DNA of 64,000 nucleotides, from assembly GCF_954871325.1 (NCBI RefSeq), contig NC_088777.1, positions 13,245,366-13,309,365 of the forward strand, written 5' to 3'. The notes under the pieces were generated by a model. It ran no database searches and was not told the DNA's origin. It was given only the letters and a program-made list of their open reading frames with translations. The stretch comes from Gordionus sp. m RMFG-2023 (lineage: Eukaryota; Nematomorpha; Gordioida; Chordodea; Parachordodidae). Position numbers and translations under genes: made by a program. This document shows, in pieces, positions 38,901 to 49,620 of this stretch; position 1 is the stretch's first letter; the number at the start of each line of letters is the position of its first letter.

Positions 38901-41900
38901 TAGAATTATTCCTTTTTTGGGAATCCAACTAAAAATTTGGCCATGATAAATAATTTTTATTTATGCATGTTTGATTTTATATATTTTTAAAGTATAATTT
39001 TTTTTATATAGGTTTTATTTATAATGTTATAAGATATTACTTGATAAATTTAATATTATCGAAAAAATTTAGTAAATTCACAATTAAACAATCAGATATC
39101 AAACACAAATATATTATAAACGGTTTATTGAGCCGAACCGGCGCTGGCAGATATTATAACAAATTATAATGGGAGCGGGCAAAAAAAATTAATAGACCGG
39201 GTCGGACAATTGTGCGAAAATTCTTAGCAGGCCGGCCTTTACAGATCTATTCTTTATGCATCTTTTAGAACTTATTTTATATAAGATTTGCCATAAGAAT
39301 TATCTTCAAAAAACAAATTCAGTCAGGCTTTTTTTTGACAAATATTTGTTAGATTTGCTCCGTTTTCGTGATCCAAATTTTTCTTTGTGTGCTTGATATA
39401 TTTTTTTTAAATCGTATTTTTAAATAACCTTTTTTTGTAAATTATTATAAAAAAAAATTTGCACACATTTTACATTATGGCAAGTATAAAATTATGTCAT
39501 TTTTTAAAATATTTATTTTTTACCTATGAGTTTGACTTTGGATATTTATTTATATATATATTTTTTTTCCATAAAATTTGTAATATTTTTTTCACGGATT
39601 TCGTTATATCCTTGACAAAATTAAATATCCGTTTATTTGTTTCGTCCAAATTTTTTTAAAAATCGGCATATACCCAAAAGTTAAAACAAGGAAAGCTCTT
39701 TTAATATAGGCCGGTAATTCTTTACATTTATGAATTTATAATAATAATACTCTCACTAGAGATCTGCAAATTTTGGCCCGCCGGGCTTAAATCTTTAAAT
39801 ATGGTCTCACTCAATGTAGAATAAATTGATATATTTTAAAATTCTTGCAAGAAACAACACCATTATTTTTTATTTGTTGATTTTTTTATTAGGGATGGGC
39901 CGGGTTGATAAATATTTTTTTAAAATTTCGGGTCAGGCTTTTTGGGACAAATAAAGAAAATTCTCTTGGGATCCGAAAATCTTGGGCCGGGCTTGACAAA
40001 TTAAGCTCGTTGTAGTTCATTAATTCTCACATTTAAAATATCGAATTCGACCAAAAGTAAAGCAAAATAAAATGAAGAATTCAGGAAATAATTAAATAAT
40101 TCCTCTGCAAGCCTGAATATCGATTCTAATATCTCCCTTATATAAACTATAATAATTTACGTTTTTTCTTCCATATTACTAACACTAAGTTATACTTCTT
40201 TACTCCATGCTCAAGCTAACTTATAAAAGAATATTCCAATGTCGGCAGATTTGTCAGAAAAATATTTTGCATAATCAGCGGATATTATCCGAAAATATAC
40301 GACAAATTTCCTCGAAGTGCATTTTACATTTCAAAAAAGAAAGAGTGTAACAATTAATATAATAAATTGTTAAATTTATTGTTTCGCGGCCAGAAATTTA
40401 TTGAACAGCTAATTCACTGAAATTACCTGTCCACTTTCAGAAATCGATTGTATTCGACATCTGCTCTTAAAAAATATTCAGAGACACCCAGTGTAGCTCT
40501 CATAAATTCTAGAAAGCACCTCCTTTCCTTCTAATTCCTTTGCATGGCAAACAATTTCATATTCAAGTAGTGGAGATGTGAAGGTTTTCAAAAAAAATTT
40601 TACAAAAAATTTCTTATTTTTTTTTGTTTTATTATAACTAAGGAAATTTATAAATGAGCAAAGCAAGGCTGAAACCTTTTGGCTTAACATATGTTTTGCA
40701 TTTCACGTTTGCTAACATTATTTAAACGCCGATAAAAAAATTTCATAAATGCGCATTGAAAATCGTATTTTTCTTTTATTTTACAAAGGACAATCTTTTT
40801 ACATTTTTTTTGTTATTCGTATGTGGCAAGCAATATGTATTAACTGACTAATATCTTACGCAATCCGCGTGTTACAAGTATTCAAGTTGAAACGACTCAA
40901 AGACTCTTGTCAGATTGTCTCAAAATCCAATGTCTTCGACAAAATCCAATTTTTCAAATTAAAAACATTGGAAATATACTCGTATAGAACACTTTAACCC
41001 TATAAATTCCAGACAATTTTGATATTACGAAATATTGATTAAAGCTATAAAACGGATTGTCCGATTACGGAATAAGGAAAAGACTTTGCCCATAATGGTG
41101 GCATATTTAAGTAATCAGTTTTAGGGTTTAAACGAGCTCCGATTTTTTTTTAAAAAGTTCAAATGAAATCCTGGATACACCCCACTGCCTATAACATATT
41201 TTATATACCTTGGCTTAACTGCGAAATATATTCAAAAAATTAAATATTTTGTCCAAGCTTGCTTAACTAATCTATATTCTTTCGATGAGGTAATTTTTTT
41301 TCCAACACATTGTTTAAATTTTGAAAATATGTATAATTTTTCGGTTTACATTTTTTTGTACCCTTATTGTTTTAATCTGCATAAGAAACATATGATCCTA
41401 AAATTTGGTTAACATCGGTAACTAACTTTAGATGGGACCTTATGAATACAGTTGATATTTTCGAAATTCGCAGAAAGAATGTGTGTGGCCTAATTTGAAG
41501 ATAGAAAGAAAGACACGGATTTTTTTCTTTTATAAACTTATTATAATGCACGATTGATTGATATTCACAAGATAAACTATTCTCTACAAACTGAAAATAC
41601 TTTCAAAATTTAAAAAAAAACGGTATGTGTAAATGATTTAAGTTTTAAAGATTTGCTAAAAAAAATCAAATTGGTTTAACAGTTTATTTCCTATTTCCTA
41701 AAACAACGGCTCGATTTGAGCCTATTTTTTAAAACGGCTCACTCAATATATTAGCAATAAAAATATTGCTTAAGCCTCGAGATTTTTGATAATAGATGTC
41801 CAAATCTTTATTCTATCTATGGATCAAAATATGCAGATTTGCTTAATATTTCCTGGATAAAATATTGAGTTAGCCGTTTTAAATAATTGGCTAAAACAGA

Positions 41901-44900
41901 GCCATTTAACAACACTACCTAAAACAATTGCACTGCAAACAAAACAGATTGTATTTTAATATCATTTTTTAATTTTTAGATTATTTTTGATATCTCAATA
42001 TTTGCCCGTTTTATTTAAAAAAAGCTCCAGCTATATTTAATAAACACAAACGAATTTTTTATTTTATATCAAATATTTCGGAAAGTAATCTAGCACATAT
42101 TTTCTCCCTAATTTGACTACAGGAAAGGTATTTTTTAAAAAAAATTAATAATTCTAACCATTTATTATATTAGTGTTGATTAAAAGAAATCTAAAATGTC
42201 TGAAATCTGATTTTTTTTAGGAAAAGGTATAAATATTATTATATATAATGCACATGTCTTCCAAATATATATTTTTGAAACGCAATTATCAATAGATAAA
42301 AATATCGATGATGAAAACGAAAAAATATATTTTGTAGATAAGGATGTTCAGAATGTGAACGGTTTAAAAGGCAAACTAGAGTTTGTTGAAAAGAATTAAA
42401 ATTAAGTAAGTAAGTTAACACCCAATGAGAGATTCGAAATACACCTTCCTAGTATGAATTATTTGTCAATATTATAAAGGTAAGTAAAAGCATTTTTATT
42501 AGATTTTCTAGAATATGACTCAAACTCCCTTTAGATTATTAATAAATTAAAAGAAAGATAGAATATTTAAAAAAACGCAATAACTTACTTTCAAAGCTTT
42601 ATAGTTTCTGTGTACTCCTATTTTAAAAAAATAATCATTTTTTACTTTTTTAGAATACGCGACAATACCTATACATTCACCGAACACTCTACCAATAGGA
42701 TATGAGTACCCCCATTTGAATTCCAATAACACAGACGATTACGGCGATTTGCAATCTCTTAACTTAAATCAACTGTTGATGACCGACCCCGATAAGCTGG
42801 TAGCCTTGATGTACCCTCACGCCACTCTTAACGGTTCTGCTAATAAAATAGCTACTGGTTTAAGCCCACAGGTTGAATCTGGATTGGATGATGGGAGTAA
42901 TGAAAAATTCTCTAGGAAAGTGTTCGTCGGAGGACTGCCTCCCGATATAGACGAAGGTTGCTTGTTGTTTTTTTGGGGCGAGATATATGTATGGTCGTTG
43001 AAGATATGAAATAAATAAAGAAAGAAAATGTAGTTAAGAATGACGGATTGAAAAAAATGAAATGGTGGAAAAGTTGAGAGGAAATAATAAGATTTTTCTA
43101 AATTATATCAGTTTTTAATAACATGATAAATTTGAATTTTTGCTTAGTGAGCTTAATTTAGTATTAATCCGTTTCCAGTGACGAAATTCTTATATTTTGT
43201 TTGCATAAAAATTGATTTATTTAGAATGTTGGAATTTGTATTTTTACTTTGATATTTATTTTAAAAAGGTTGACCTTAAATTTCGTGTGTATTTATTAAT
43301 CAATATTAATAGTCGTTTCGATTGAGTATTGGACCGATCTTATATTTATAATTTGCATTTTGATATAATCGATGTTTATTTTTAAAACGACAAAAGGAGA
43401 AAAAAACATTTCTTTTTTGAAAATTTATTTTAGAAATGACCTTTCGCAAATTTTCAACGAAATGTTTTTGTTGTAAAATCGATATGGTGTAGGTTGGTTA
43501 TATGTTAATGTTACGGAAATTTTTTCGGCAAAATTTTAAAATATAAATGAAAATTTGTATCGATCTAAAAAATTTATGTATCGCATTTATTTTGGACTTT
43601 ATTTATCTGAATTAATTGATTATAAAAGAAAATAAAGGATTAAAAAAGGAAATTATTTGATTTTAAAAAAAATTCAGAAATTATACATTTATTCTTTAAA
43701 CCCAATGTACATTTTTTAAATATAAAAAAACATTCGCAGAAGAAATAACCAACAGTTTTAGACATTTCGGGTTTTTGTTAGTTGACTGGCCTCATAAAGC
43801 CGAAAGCAAATCTTTCTTTCCACCTAAAGGTTTTTATTCTCATAATTATTCCCCTCTTCTATATTCTTTTATTCATATTTACATCTATTTCTTATATTCT
43901 ATCCTTCCTTTCTCGCTTCATTCGTATTTTTCCCTTTCCTATAATAGCTCAACTGAAGGAATTTAAAAAAGTATCTGAATTAAGGATATGGATTAAAGGT
44001 TAGAAAGATATGGGTTAGGGTTGATTAAAAGTTAGAGAGATATGGGTTAGGGTTAAGACGTATTGAAAATGCTTTTATAATCAATTTTATAATGACTAAA
44101 AGAAATTTAAATATATCAGCTTTGTAACGGCAATTTCCTTGAGTTGAACCGTAATCTTTATTTTCCCCTTTTAGCAGTTATTTAGTTCTTTTTTTTTAAA
44201 TTAAAAATTTTACAATAAAATACTTTTTATTATTGATTTTTTAAAAAAAATACTTAATGGAAATTTATGAAAATAAATTCCAAGGTTACGCTTTCCTCCT
44301 TTTTCAGGACGAAACATCAGTCCAAAGCCTGGTCGAGGCGTGCTTCACGGAAAATGGCAAGAATTACTTGTATGTCAGTAGCCCAACCATCAAAGATAAA
44401 CCCGTATGCATATGATTTATATAAATTTAAATAAATTGAATTTATCGTTCCCGAATATTATTGGGTTTAAACTTATGAAATAATCGAATCAATATCTAAG
44501 AATTTTTAAAAAAAGGAAAGTTAACTAATTTTACAATATTTGGGTTTTAAAGGTTGAGCCCCCGGTCTTGGAAAACTGAAAAACGGGGAAAAAAGGAAAC
44601 TAAAATATATTATTGAACTAACAAGCATGATTATTTTTGCAGGAGAAATTGCAGCATTTATTTTTATAATAATATATTAAAAAAGATGAAGAGATTTTAC
44701 CAATCCACTATATTGTACCAATTCGAAACACGAAACATTTTTAAATTTTTTTTTATAAATATAAATCTAATAAAGGTTCAAATTCGAGCCTGGAGTCTTA
44801 ACGACGCAGATTTTGTGCTGGATTCTTCCCAGCCTCTAGACCCCAGGAAGACCATATTCGTTGGTGGGGTACCTAGACCATTAAGAGCGCGTAATATTAC

Positions 44901-47900
44901 TTTTAGCATTTTAACCTTATCTTTCTGAATGAATGATCATGGATCGATCCAAGGCCACAAATGATTATGAGTGTCATTTTAAATTATTGTTTTAGATGTT
45001 GTTCTTATGTGATATATAATGACCATCAAATTTAATGTAGTACTTATAAGCTTTAAAAGTACATTAATTGAGATTTGAAAAATTGAAAATATAGGGCTTA
45101 TTTACTCCTTAAAAATAATAGATAATTTAAAAGGAAACTTTTATAAGAAAACACATATTTTTTAAAGTCAAGCTTATAATTCTTAAATTTTATTAATAAA
45201 TTTTGCTTTATAACAGGCAAATTGCGACGGGTCGAAATTTTTTACCTTGAAAAATTTTAATATTTATATTTGATATACTACTAAACCCATTGGCTAAAAA
45301 AACCCGCCCACTCGCTAGACTAACGAACTTAAAGTAGATGATATGGCATATTGATTTATATAGCGAGACTGTCTATTTTTATTTAAAATATGTACCAATT
45401 TTTGATTGATTCCCATTTCTTTTTAAATCTCCCCACCCCTTGCTCTTTTCCCCCTATATTTCTTATTTATTGTTAAATAAAAAATCATTAGAACTATGAA
45501 ATTAGTAAACTAGTATTTCCATAAAATTTATATTTTATAAATTATAAATATTAATATATTTATAATTTTACTATATATTCATTTAATTTATAATAATAAA
45601 TATCGATATCATTTATAATTAATTATTAATGTAATTTATCATTATAAATATGAATGTAATTAATTTGAATTTATAAATATAATAATAGCAAAATAAAATA
45701 TCTTACACAGGGTAATTGAATTGTTGATCTATCAATATATAGAGGTGTCGCTATCAAACCTTTAAATGATAATCAATGCTAAAATAAAGACAACGTCGTT
45801 GGACCGTGGATAATGAATACCACATATAATAATGAGCATAACATCACGAAAGCATAGAAAGAATTTTTATTTATACCCGTAATATGCTAAATGGTGAAAA
45901 AAATTCTTTTATCGTTGCAAGGAAGGATAAGAGACAAAAATGGAATGCTGATATTTATGTTCTATACAATAAGAGAGACGAACACATCACTAGCTTAGAA
46001 TAAATATATGAACAACCAGAATAAGTACCGAAAATATGATGCCCGAATCTGAGGATTCAGCATTTGTTACATCACATACAGTCAAATTTGATGATAAGTA
46101 AGAAAAAATTTTAAAATTTTATTTCAACGCTTTTACTTTTGAACATGTTAAATATAATATATGGTGCGCAACACAGCTCACATTGAAAATTAGTATGACG
46201 GAGTTATGTACCATATTTCTTTCAATAACATTTAGAACTGATTATTAAAGCAATTGAATAGTAGTCAAATGAATAACTGACCAAATATATGATATTCATA
46301 ACCTGGTAAACAAAAGAGTAACGCCATTGAGCTAATAACATTAATAACTTTTGTTAATTCAATTTTAATATTATTGTTTACTTGCAATGAGAACGAATGG
46401 TCAATGTTAAAGAAGAATTGACAAGGTTAAAGAAATTCGTTGGGACAAATATTTGATGACTTTTTAAATGGTTAATCTTCCTAAAGAGAAAGATATATCT
46501 TTATAAAGTTATTTTTCTAAGTATGTAATTGGTGTGTCTATTTGATTAATGTATATGAACTCCCAGTATCTGTAAAACAAATACCAATCATCAAAAACCG
46601 TAAAGGAAGTTAAAATTTAGTCAATATATTTGTTTGATTATTATAACGAGATATTGATTCGTTTTTTAATTAAAATCGTGAATTGGTAAAATGACATTAT
46701 ATTATATCAGTTAAGCTCAGAATCAAAACTGAAAAAGCAGTAGATTAGATTTCATTTTTTTGACCATGATATGCGCCGATTTAATTAGGTTTTTGAAATA
46801 TATTTGATTTGTCATACCCCTTCCAATAAGTGAATTATAAGTATTTAAATAAATGCATTTTTAAGTCTTTCCAAATAGCATAGAAATGAGCATTTTCTCC
46901 ATATAAATGATGTCCCAAAATTTTTCCAATTTTTAATTTTTTTTTACTAATCAAATTATTGTCCTCTTTTATATAATACTGATTATTGACACAAGAAAAA
47001 TTATATTGACTTTTTTTTTAAAAATATTGGTAGTTTATTCGTGACACAAACATAAAAATGTATAACCTTCATTATTTAAGTTATATCAAGCTAACGAAAA
47101 AAACTGAATTACCCAACTTGTTTAAATTTTTTAAAATTAAGTAATTTATTAAGTATAATATCGTATAACATAAAATTATAAAAACAGTTTATAAAAATAA
47201 TAATAATATTTACTTTAAAAACATAAAAATCAAACACATAATAATATAATTAAAATATCATGGCCAAGGCCAGCTATTTTTTAATTAGGTTCTCAAAAAG
47301 GAGCCACAGTTATATTTCAACTTATCAATTTGCATTTTTTACCGTATAAAGAAAAATTCGCTTTGTTCATTAGTTTAGTTACTATCTTAATTTTTGAGCA
47401 TAAAAGTTTTAAAAATTATGTTAAGGGAGAAAAATGTCCGTTTGTTGATAATATGATTGAAGTGAACACGTAGTTTAATAATTTTAAATATTTTTTATTT
47501 TTCTTTTTCTCGGCTGTTAGTTAAGAATTCGAATTTTTGTCTGATGGGAAAGAGGCGGAACAAATGAAGTCCCAAGTTGGAGATTTGCCTAAATCCCAAG
47601 GGATTGTAGACAATCCATCTGGTCTCAGACCATCCTCCTCTGATGATAGATTGGTAAGTTCGAGATGTTTGGGATGTTGAGCGCAGCTTTTAGAATTCAA
47701 CTTATTAGATTAAACAGTTAAGTCCATGCCTCCCTTAAGAGGTGGCCAAAGTGTTGCAATAAATATAATTGTGTGTCGACCTATGTCTACTCCAAGTTCA
47801 TTTGATAAGAAATTACCAAGGGTTCGACCGGAAAGGGCTTCCAACCATTCGTGACCTAGTCTTGTCGTCGGACTTAAAGGATTGGGTCGAATCTAAGGGG

Positions 47901-49403
47901 ATATTTGATAGTATGTCGGCAGAAAGTTATCCTTTCTTCTTCTTTTTTTTGGTTTATATATTTTTTTCTGTACTCTTTTCATTCTGTCTCTTCTTCATTA
48001 GTTGCATTTTCTATTTATATATATACCTCAAACTAATTCTTTCCTTCCGCATTATAAAATAAAGTCGAACTAGCCCTCATAATGGACCGTCTATACGGTA
48101 ACGTGTGTTACGCGGGTATTGACACGGATCCCGAATTAAAATACCCCAAAGGAGCGGGACGCGTAGCGTTTAGCACTAAACAAAGTTACGTCTCCGCCAT
48201 AAGTGCCCGCTTCGTTCAGTTGCAGCACGGAGAGATTGATAAAAGGGTAAACTATTATTTTTTTTAAATTATAATTAAGAAGAAAATAATGTAGTTTAGG
48301 GCTTGGAATAATGAATTTTTCTTTTCTGAACACTGTCTATAGTACCTACCAACATAAGAGGGTAGCTTTAAGATGTAATTAATATTAATTAAGAGACTAA
48401 TAAATATTTTGATAAATCCCTTATTATAAGTAGTGAAATAACCTTTTTTTAAATATTAATTCTTTTCTATGCTGATAAATACCACAAAAGCAAAAACAAG
48501 TTATATATAATATCCAAAAATATTAATTGATCAATTTTTTTTGTACTCATTTATTTTTTATAATCTTTAAAAAATTTTGAAGGGCTTTATACAAATCGTC
48601 GAAACTATAAAATATAAATTTTTTATAGAAATATTAATCTCCCTAGGTTAGATAAGGACTAAGTTTTCGGTTTTTAATAAAATTTCATTTAATGCATTAG
48701 AACGTCTATATTTATTCATGGGTTGTGAATGAAATTTATAATATTTGAAATTTTTAATGGCAAATCACTAAAATTATGTTGACTTTTTAGATGGCGTAAT
48801 TATCTACACCCGCCATCTTTCATGGAAAATTGCATTATAAGATCCATTTAGCAAAATAAATTGACACTGTTGTTCAATTTTAGAAAAAAAATTGACATTT
48901 TTGAAAATTTGATCTTTTTAGAAGGGCTTTATAACGATGCCTTAACAATGATTTTTCCCCTATTTTTGTTATAGCATGAGAGGGTAAATCTATGAATTTT
49001 TATACAACATTAAATAACAATTGAAAAAGGCGCTAGGTAAAAGAATTTTTTAGAAAATATTTCTTTCATTCGTATACTAATATTTTATTCCTCGTGACAT
49101 TTTATAAATTTGTCAAATATTCACTTTTTTTATTTTCTTCCTTTTTCTAATTAATTGTTTATATTTTTTATAAAGGTTGAGGTAAAACCTTACGTCTTAG
49201 ACGACCAAGGGTGCGACGAATGTGGAGGAATCCGCTGTGCCCATAAATACGCGCCCTTTTTCTGCGCCAACGTGGCCTGCCTCAAATATTATTGCGAGGC
49301 GTGCTGGTCGGCTGTCCATTCTAGACCCGGTAAGGAATTTCACAAGCCACTAGTCAAGGAAGGTGGTGACCGGCCCCGTATGCTGCCTTTTCGGTTGTGC
49401 TGA
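28081..49403 (+). CDS. CPEB2-4/Orb2-type cytoplasmic polyadenylation element-binding protein (whole gene)
   Basis: Eight coding exons (28081-29967, 32168-32750, 42654-42956, 43740-43829, 44285-44403, 44776-44890, 48065-48246, 49176-49403) join in compatible phases (0,1,1,1,0,1,0) into 3507 nt, 1168 residues. Residues 1-820 are Asn/Ser/His/Gln-rich and probably disordered. RRM1 starts near residue 912 with RNP2 KVFVGGLP and RNP1 GYAFLLF; RRM2 starts near 1020 with TIFVGGVP and GAGRVAF; the ZZ-type zinc domain starts near 1106 with CDECGG and [15 protein letters not shown]. These motifs match CPEB2-4/Orb2, not CPEB1/Orb. Such proteins bind U-rich 3' UTR elements and regulate translation and poly(A) tails in germ cells and neurons. 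It is longer than vertebrate CPEB2-4 because of the N-terminus. Introns contain many small transposons. Function is inferred from family. Confidence 0.93.
30128..30239 (+). repeat. 56-bp perfect tandem duplication in CPEB intron 1
   Basis: Two identical 56-bp units (30128-30183, 30184-30239) and the first bases of a third. Each contains TTGGGTAGAGTTCCTTATCC. Identity of the copies indicates a very recent duplication. Confidence 0.95.
31646..31917. mobile_element. hAT-type MITE in CPEB intron 1
   Basis: The ends TAGAGTCTTGCATCGAGC and the complement of GACTTTGTAGGGCTCTA are inverted repeats of the common hAT tip TAGAG. The flanks ACTCAAAC and ACCCAAAC agree at 7 of 8 bases, if the last A of the right tip is counted in the target. 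The interior has TCGGTTCGGAC-type motifs. A related fragment lies at about 37120-37230. Confidence 0.6.
32168..32750 (+). CDS. CPEB exon 2
   Basis: Opens after TTTTTAG with [20 protein letters not shown], in frame with exon 1, and runs to AG|GTTAAT (phase 1). It contains Ser/Asp-rich stretches such as [20 protein letters not shown] (possible phosphorylation sites) and [14 protein letters not shown]. Codon use is less AT-biased than in exon 1. Confidence 0.88.
33061..33991. mobile_element. hAT-type element in CPEB intron 2, 931 bp
   Basis: The tips TAGGGACCCGGA and the complement of TTCGGGCCCCTG are flanked by a perfect 8-bp duplication CTTTTTTC (33053-33060, 33992-33999). Subterminal AACCGTAACCGAACCG motifs are repeated near the right end. 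Non-coding. Confidence 0.82.
34358..34525. mobile_element. hAT-type MITE, family TAGYGTTGTTAA, internally deleted
   Basis: It starts TAATGTTGTTAAG and ends GAGCCGTTTAACAACACTA, with a perfect 8-bp duplication AATGGAAA (34350-34357, 34526-34533). Part of the left inverted repeat is missing compared with the copy at 14642. Confidence 0.83.
36086..36491. mobile_element. foldback element with long inverted repeats
   Basis: The two arms, about 190 bp each, are inverted copies: TGTCGTATTGGGATAT at the left and the complement of ATATCCCAATACGACA at the right, with further matched blocks GGAAATGTATTCCAG / CTGGAATATATTCC. They leave only a short AT-rich centre. The flanks (AATACATT, ATAACATT) do not give a clean duplication. 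Similar sequence is found around 40950-41120. Confidence 0.7.
37415..37610. mobile_element. hAT-type MITE, 196 bp
   Basis: The tips CAGGGGTGTCACTAGCC and the complement of TTAGTGGCACTACTT are imperfect inverted repeats. The flanks GATTTTTA and GATTTTTT agree at 7 of 8. The interior has GGGGGCTC and its inverse GAGGGGGCGCTAGCCCC near the ends. Confidence 0.68.
37723..37860. mobile_element. partial MITE of family TAGYGTTGTTAA
   Basis: Begins TAGTGTTGCTAACGGCTCGA and follows the family consensus through GCTCGAGATTTTC and a TAGATGTTCAAACC block; the right end is missing. Confidence 0.6.
38000..40880. other. remainder of CPEB intron 2
   Basis: AT-rich intronic sequence. Fragments with hAT-like tips are visible (right-type end CAGATCTATT near 39240, left-type TAGAGATCTGCAAATTTTGG at 39757, GGGCCGGGCTTGACAAATT near 39980). 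No exon was recognised. Confidence 0.35.
41705..41917. mobile_element. hAT-type MITE, family TAGYGTTGTTAA
   Basis: The inverted-repeat body AACGGCTCGATTTGAGCC ends with CAGAGCCATTTAACAACACTA, and a perfect 8-bp duplication CCTAAAAC (41697-41704, 41918-41925) flanks it. The outermost 10 bp of the left tip are lost. Confidence 0.82.
42221..42405 (+). CDS. candidate alternative (terminating) exon of the CPEB gene
   Basis: The block follows a textbook acceptor (eight T then AG, 42219-42220) and is open for 58 codons. Its first two bases complete a codon with the single G left by CPEB exon 2. Read this way it gives [20 protein letters not shown] and then [15 protein letters not shown] before TAA at 42397, and a perfect donor GTAAGT follows at 42406. 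Inclusion would end the protein before the RRMs, either as a truncated isoform or as a poison exon. The acidic, lysine-rich composition looks like real protein, but homology is not recognised and chance is possible in a 10-kb intron. Confidence 0.35.
42654..42956 (+). CDS. CPEB exon 3: start of RRM1
   Basis: After a 9.9-kb intron the exon begins with two bases that complete GAA. It contains [31 protein letters not shown] and then [15 protein letters not shown], the beta-1 strand/RNP2 of RRM1. The donor GAAG|GTTGCT is non-canonical in its later bases, but the phase and homology across the junction (DIDE|EEIT) are exact. Confidence 0.92.
43740..43829 (+). CDS. CPEB exon 4: RRM1 middle
   Basis: 90 bp between TTCGCAG and AAAG|GTTTTT. 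It reads [20 protein letters not shown] then [10 protein letters not shown], which matches the CPEB2-4 sequence [22 protein letters not shown]. Confidence 0.93.
43998..44057 (+). repeat. short tandem duplication with TTAGGG motifs
   Basis: Two imperfect copies of a roughly 30-bp unit, each containing GATATGGGTTAGGGTT, in CPEB intron 4. Confidence 0.75.
44285..44403 (+). CDS. CPEB exon 5: RRM1 RNP1
   Basis: 119 bp; the first two bases complete Gly of PPKG. It reads [20 protein letters not shown] and then [13 protein letters not shown], the RNP1 strand and C-terminal part of RRM1. The donor is CCC|GTATGC, phase 0. Confidence 0.93.
44776..44890 (+). CDS. CPEB exon 6: inter-RRM linker and RRM2 RNP2
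   Basis: 115 bp: [38 protein letters not shown], then one base before GTAATA. The short invariant linker between the RRMs is typical of the family. Confidence 0.93.
44926..47500. other. CPEB intron 6, AT-rich part
   Basis: No exon or complete transposon recognised. Small GGCC-containing and AACCCGCCCACTCGC-containing bits (about 45300) resemble hAT ends. Confidence 0.3.
47526..47653 (+). CDS. exon-like block of unknown origin inside CPEB intron 6
   Basis: The segment 47521-47935 is visibly less AT-rich than the intron around it. After a strong pyrimidine tract, one frame reads [20 protein letters not shown], then [15 protein letters not shown], and ends at a perfect donor TTG|GTAAGT. With an acceptor at 47524-47525 it would be in phase with CPEB exon 6 (C + AA), but it would then end out of phase with exon 7. 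Further downstream, 47821-47920 gives [20 protein letters not shown] and [10 protein letters not shown] do not recognise the family. It could be an alternative exon, a nested gene or a decayed gene fragment. Confidence 0.3.
48065..48246 (+). CDS. CPEB exon 7: RRM2 core
   Basis: 182 bp after a 3.2-kb intron; the first two bases complete Leu of [15 protein letters not shown]. It continues [49 protein letters not shown]; donor AGG|GTAAAC, phase 0. The flanking sequence has the strongest identity to vertebrate CPEB2-4. Confidence 0.94.
49176..49403 (+). CDS. CPEB exon 8: zinc-binding domain and stop
   Basis: 75 codons plus [21 protein letters not shown] is followed by six more Cys and paired His residues ([19 protein letters not shown]), the CPEB ZZ-type zinc-binding fold that supports RNA and protein contacts. 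The protein ends LPFRLC, where vertebrates end with an aromatic-basic tail. Confidence 0.94.
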   Translation, partial: VEVKPYVLDDQGCDECGGIRCAHKYAPFFCANVACLKYYCEACWSAVHSRPGKEFHKPLVKEGGDRPRMLPFRLC

Positions 49404-49620
49404 AAATCGAAAAAACTAACCATATTGGGAGATCCCGCCAACATGTCATATATACCTTATCAAGATATCCTGTACATAAATTCATAAATATTTAAGGGAA
49501 CCATTTTAAGCCCTGGGGGCATATTATTCGTGAAAAGATAACATGGAATATTATTTATTTTATGCGCCATTTTATTTATATAAAATATTCGTCAAATATA
49601 AACTAAGTCATTAAATGCAA
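49404..49620 (+). promoter_or_regulatory. CPEB 3' UTR with Pumilio-type and CPE-type sites
   Basis: Downstream of the stop lie TGTACATA (49471-49478), which fits the Pumilio consensus UGUANAUA. Two TTTTAT hexamers follow (49558-49563 and 49570-49575), the cytoplasmic polyadenylation element, and then ATTAAA (49610-49615), a common variant poly(A) signal. Spacing of CPEs 35-55 nt before the signal is typical for regulated polyadenylation. U-rich hexamers arise easily in AT-rich DNA, so this is suggestive only. Confidence 0.45.
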
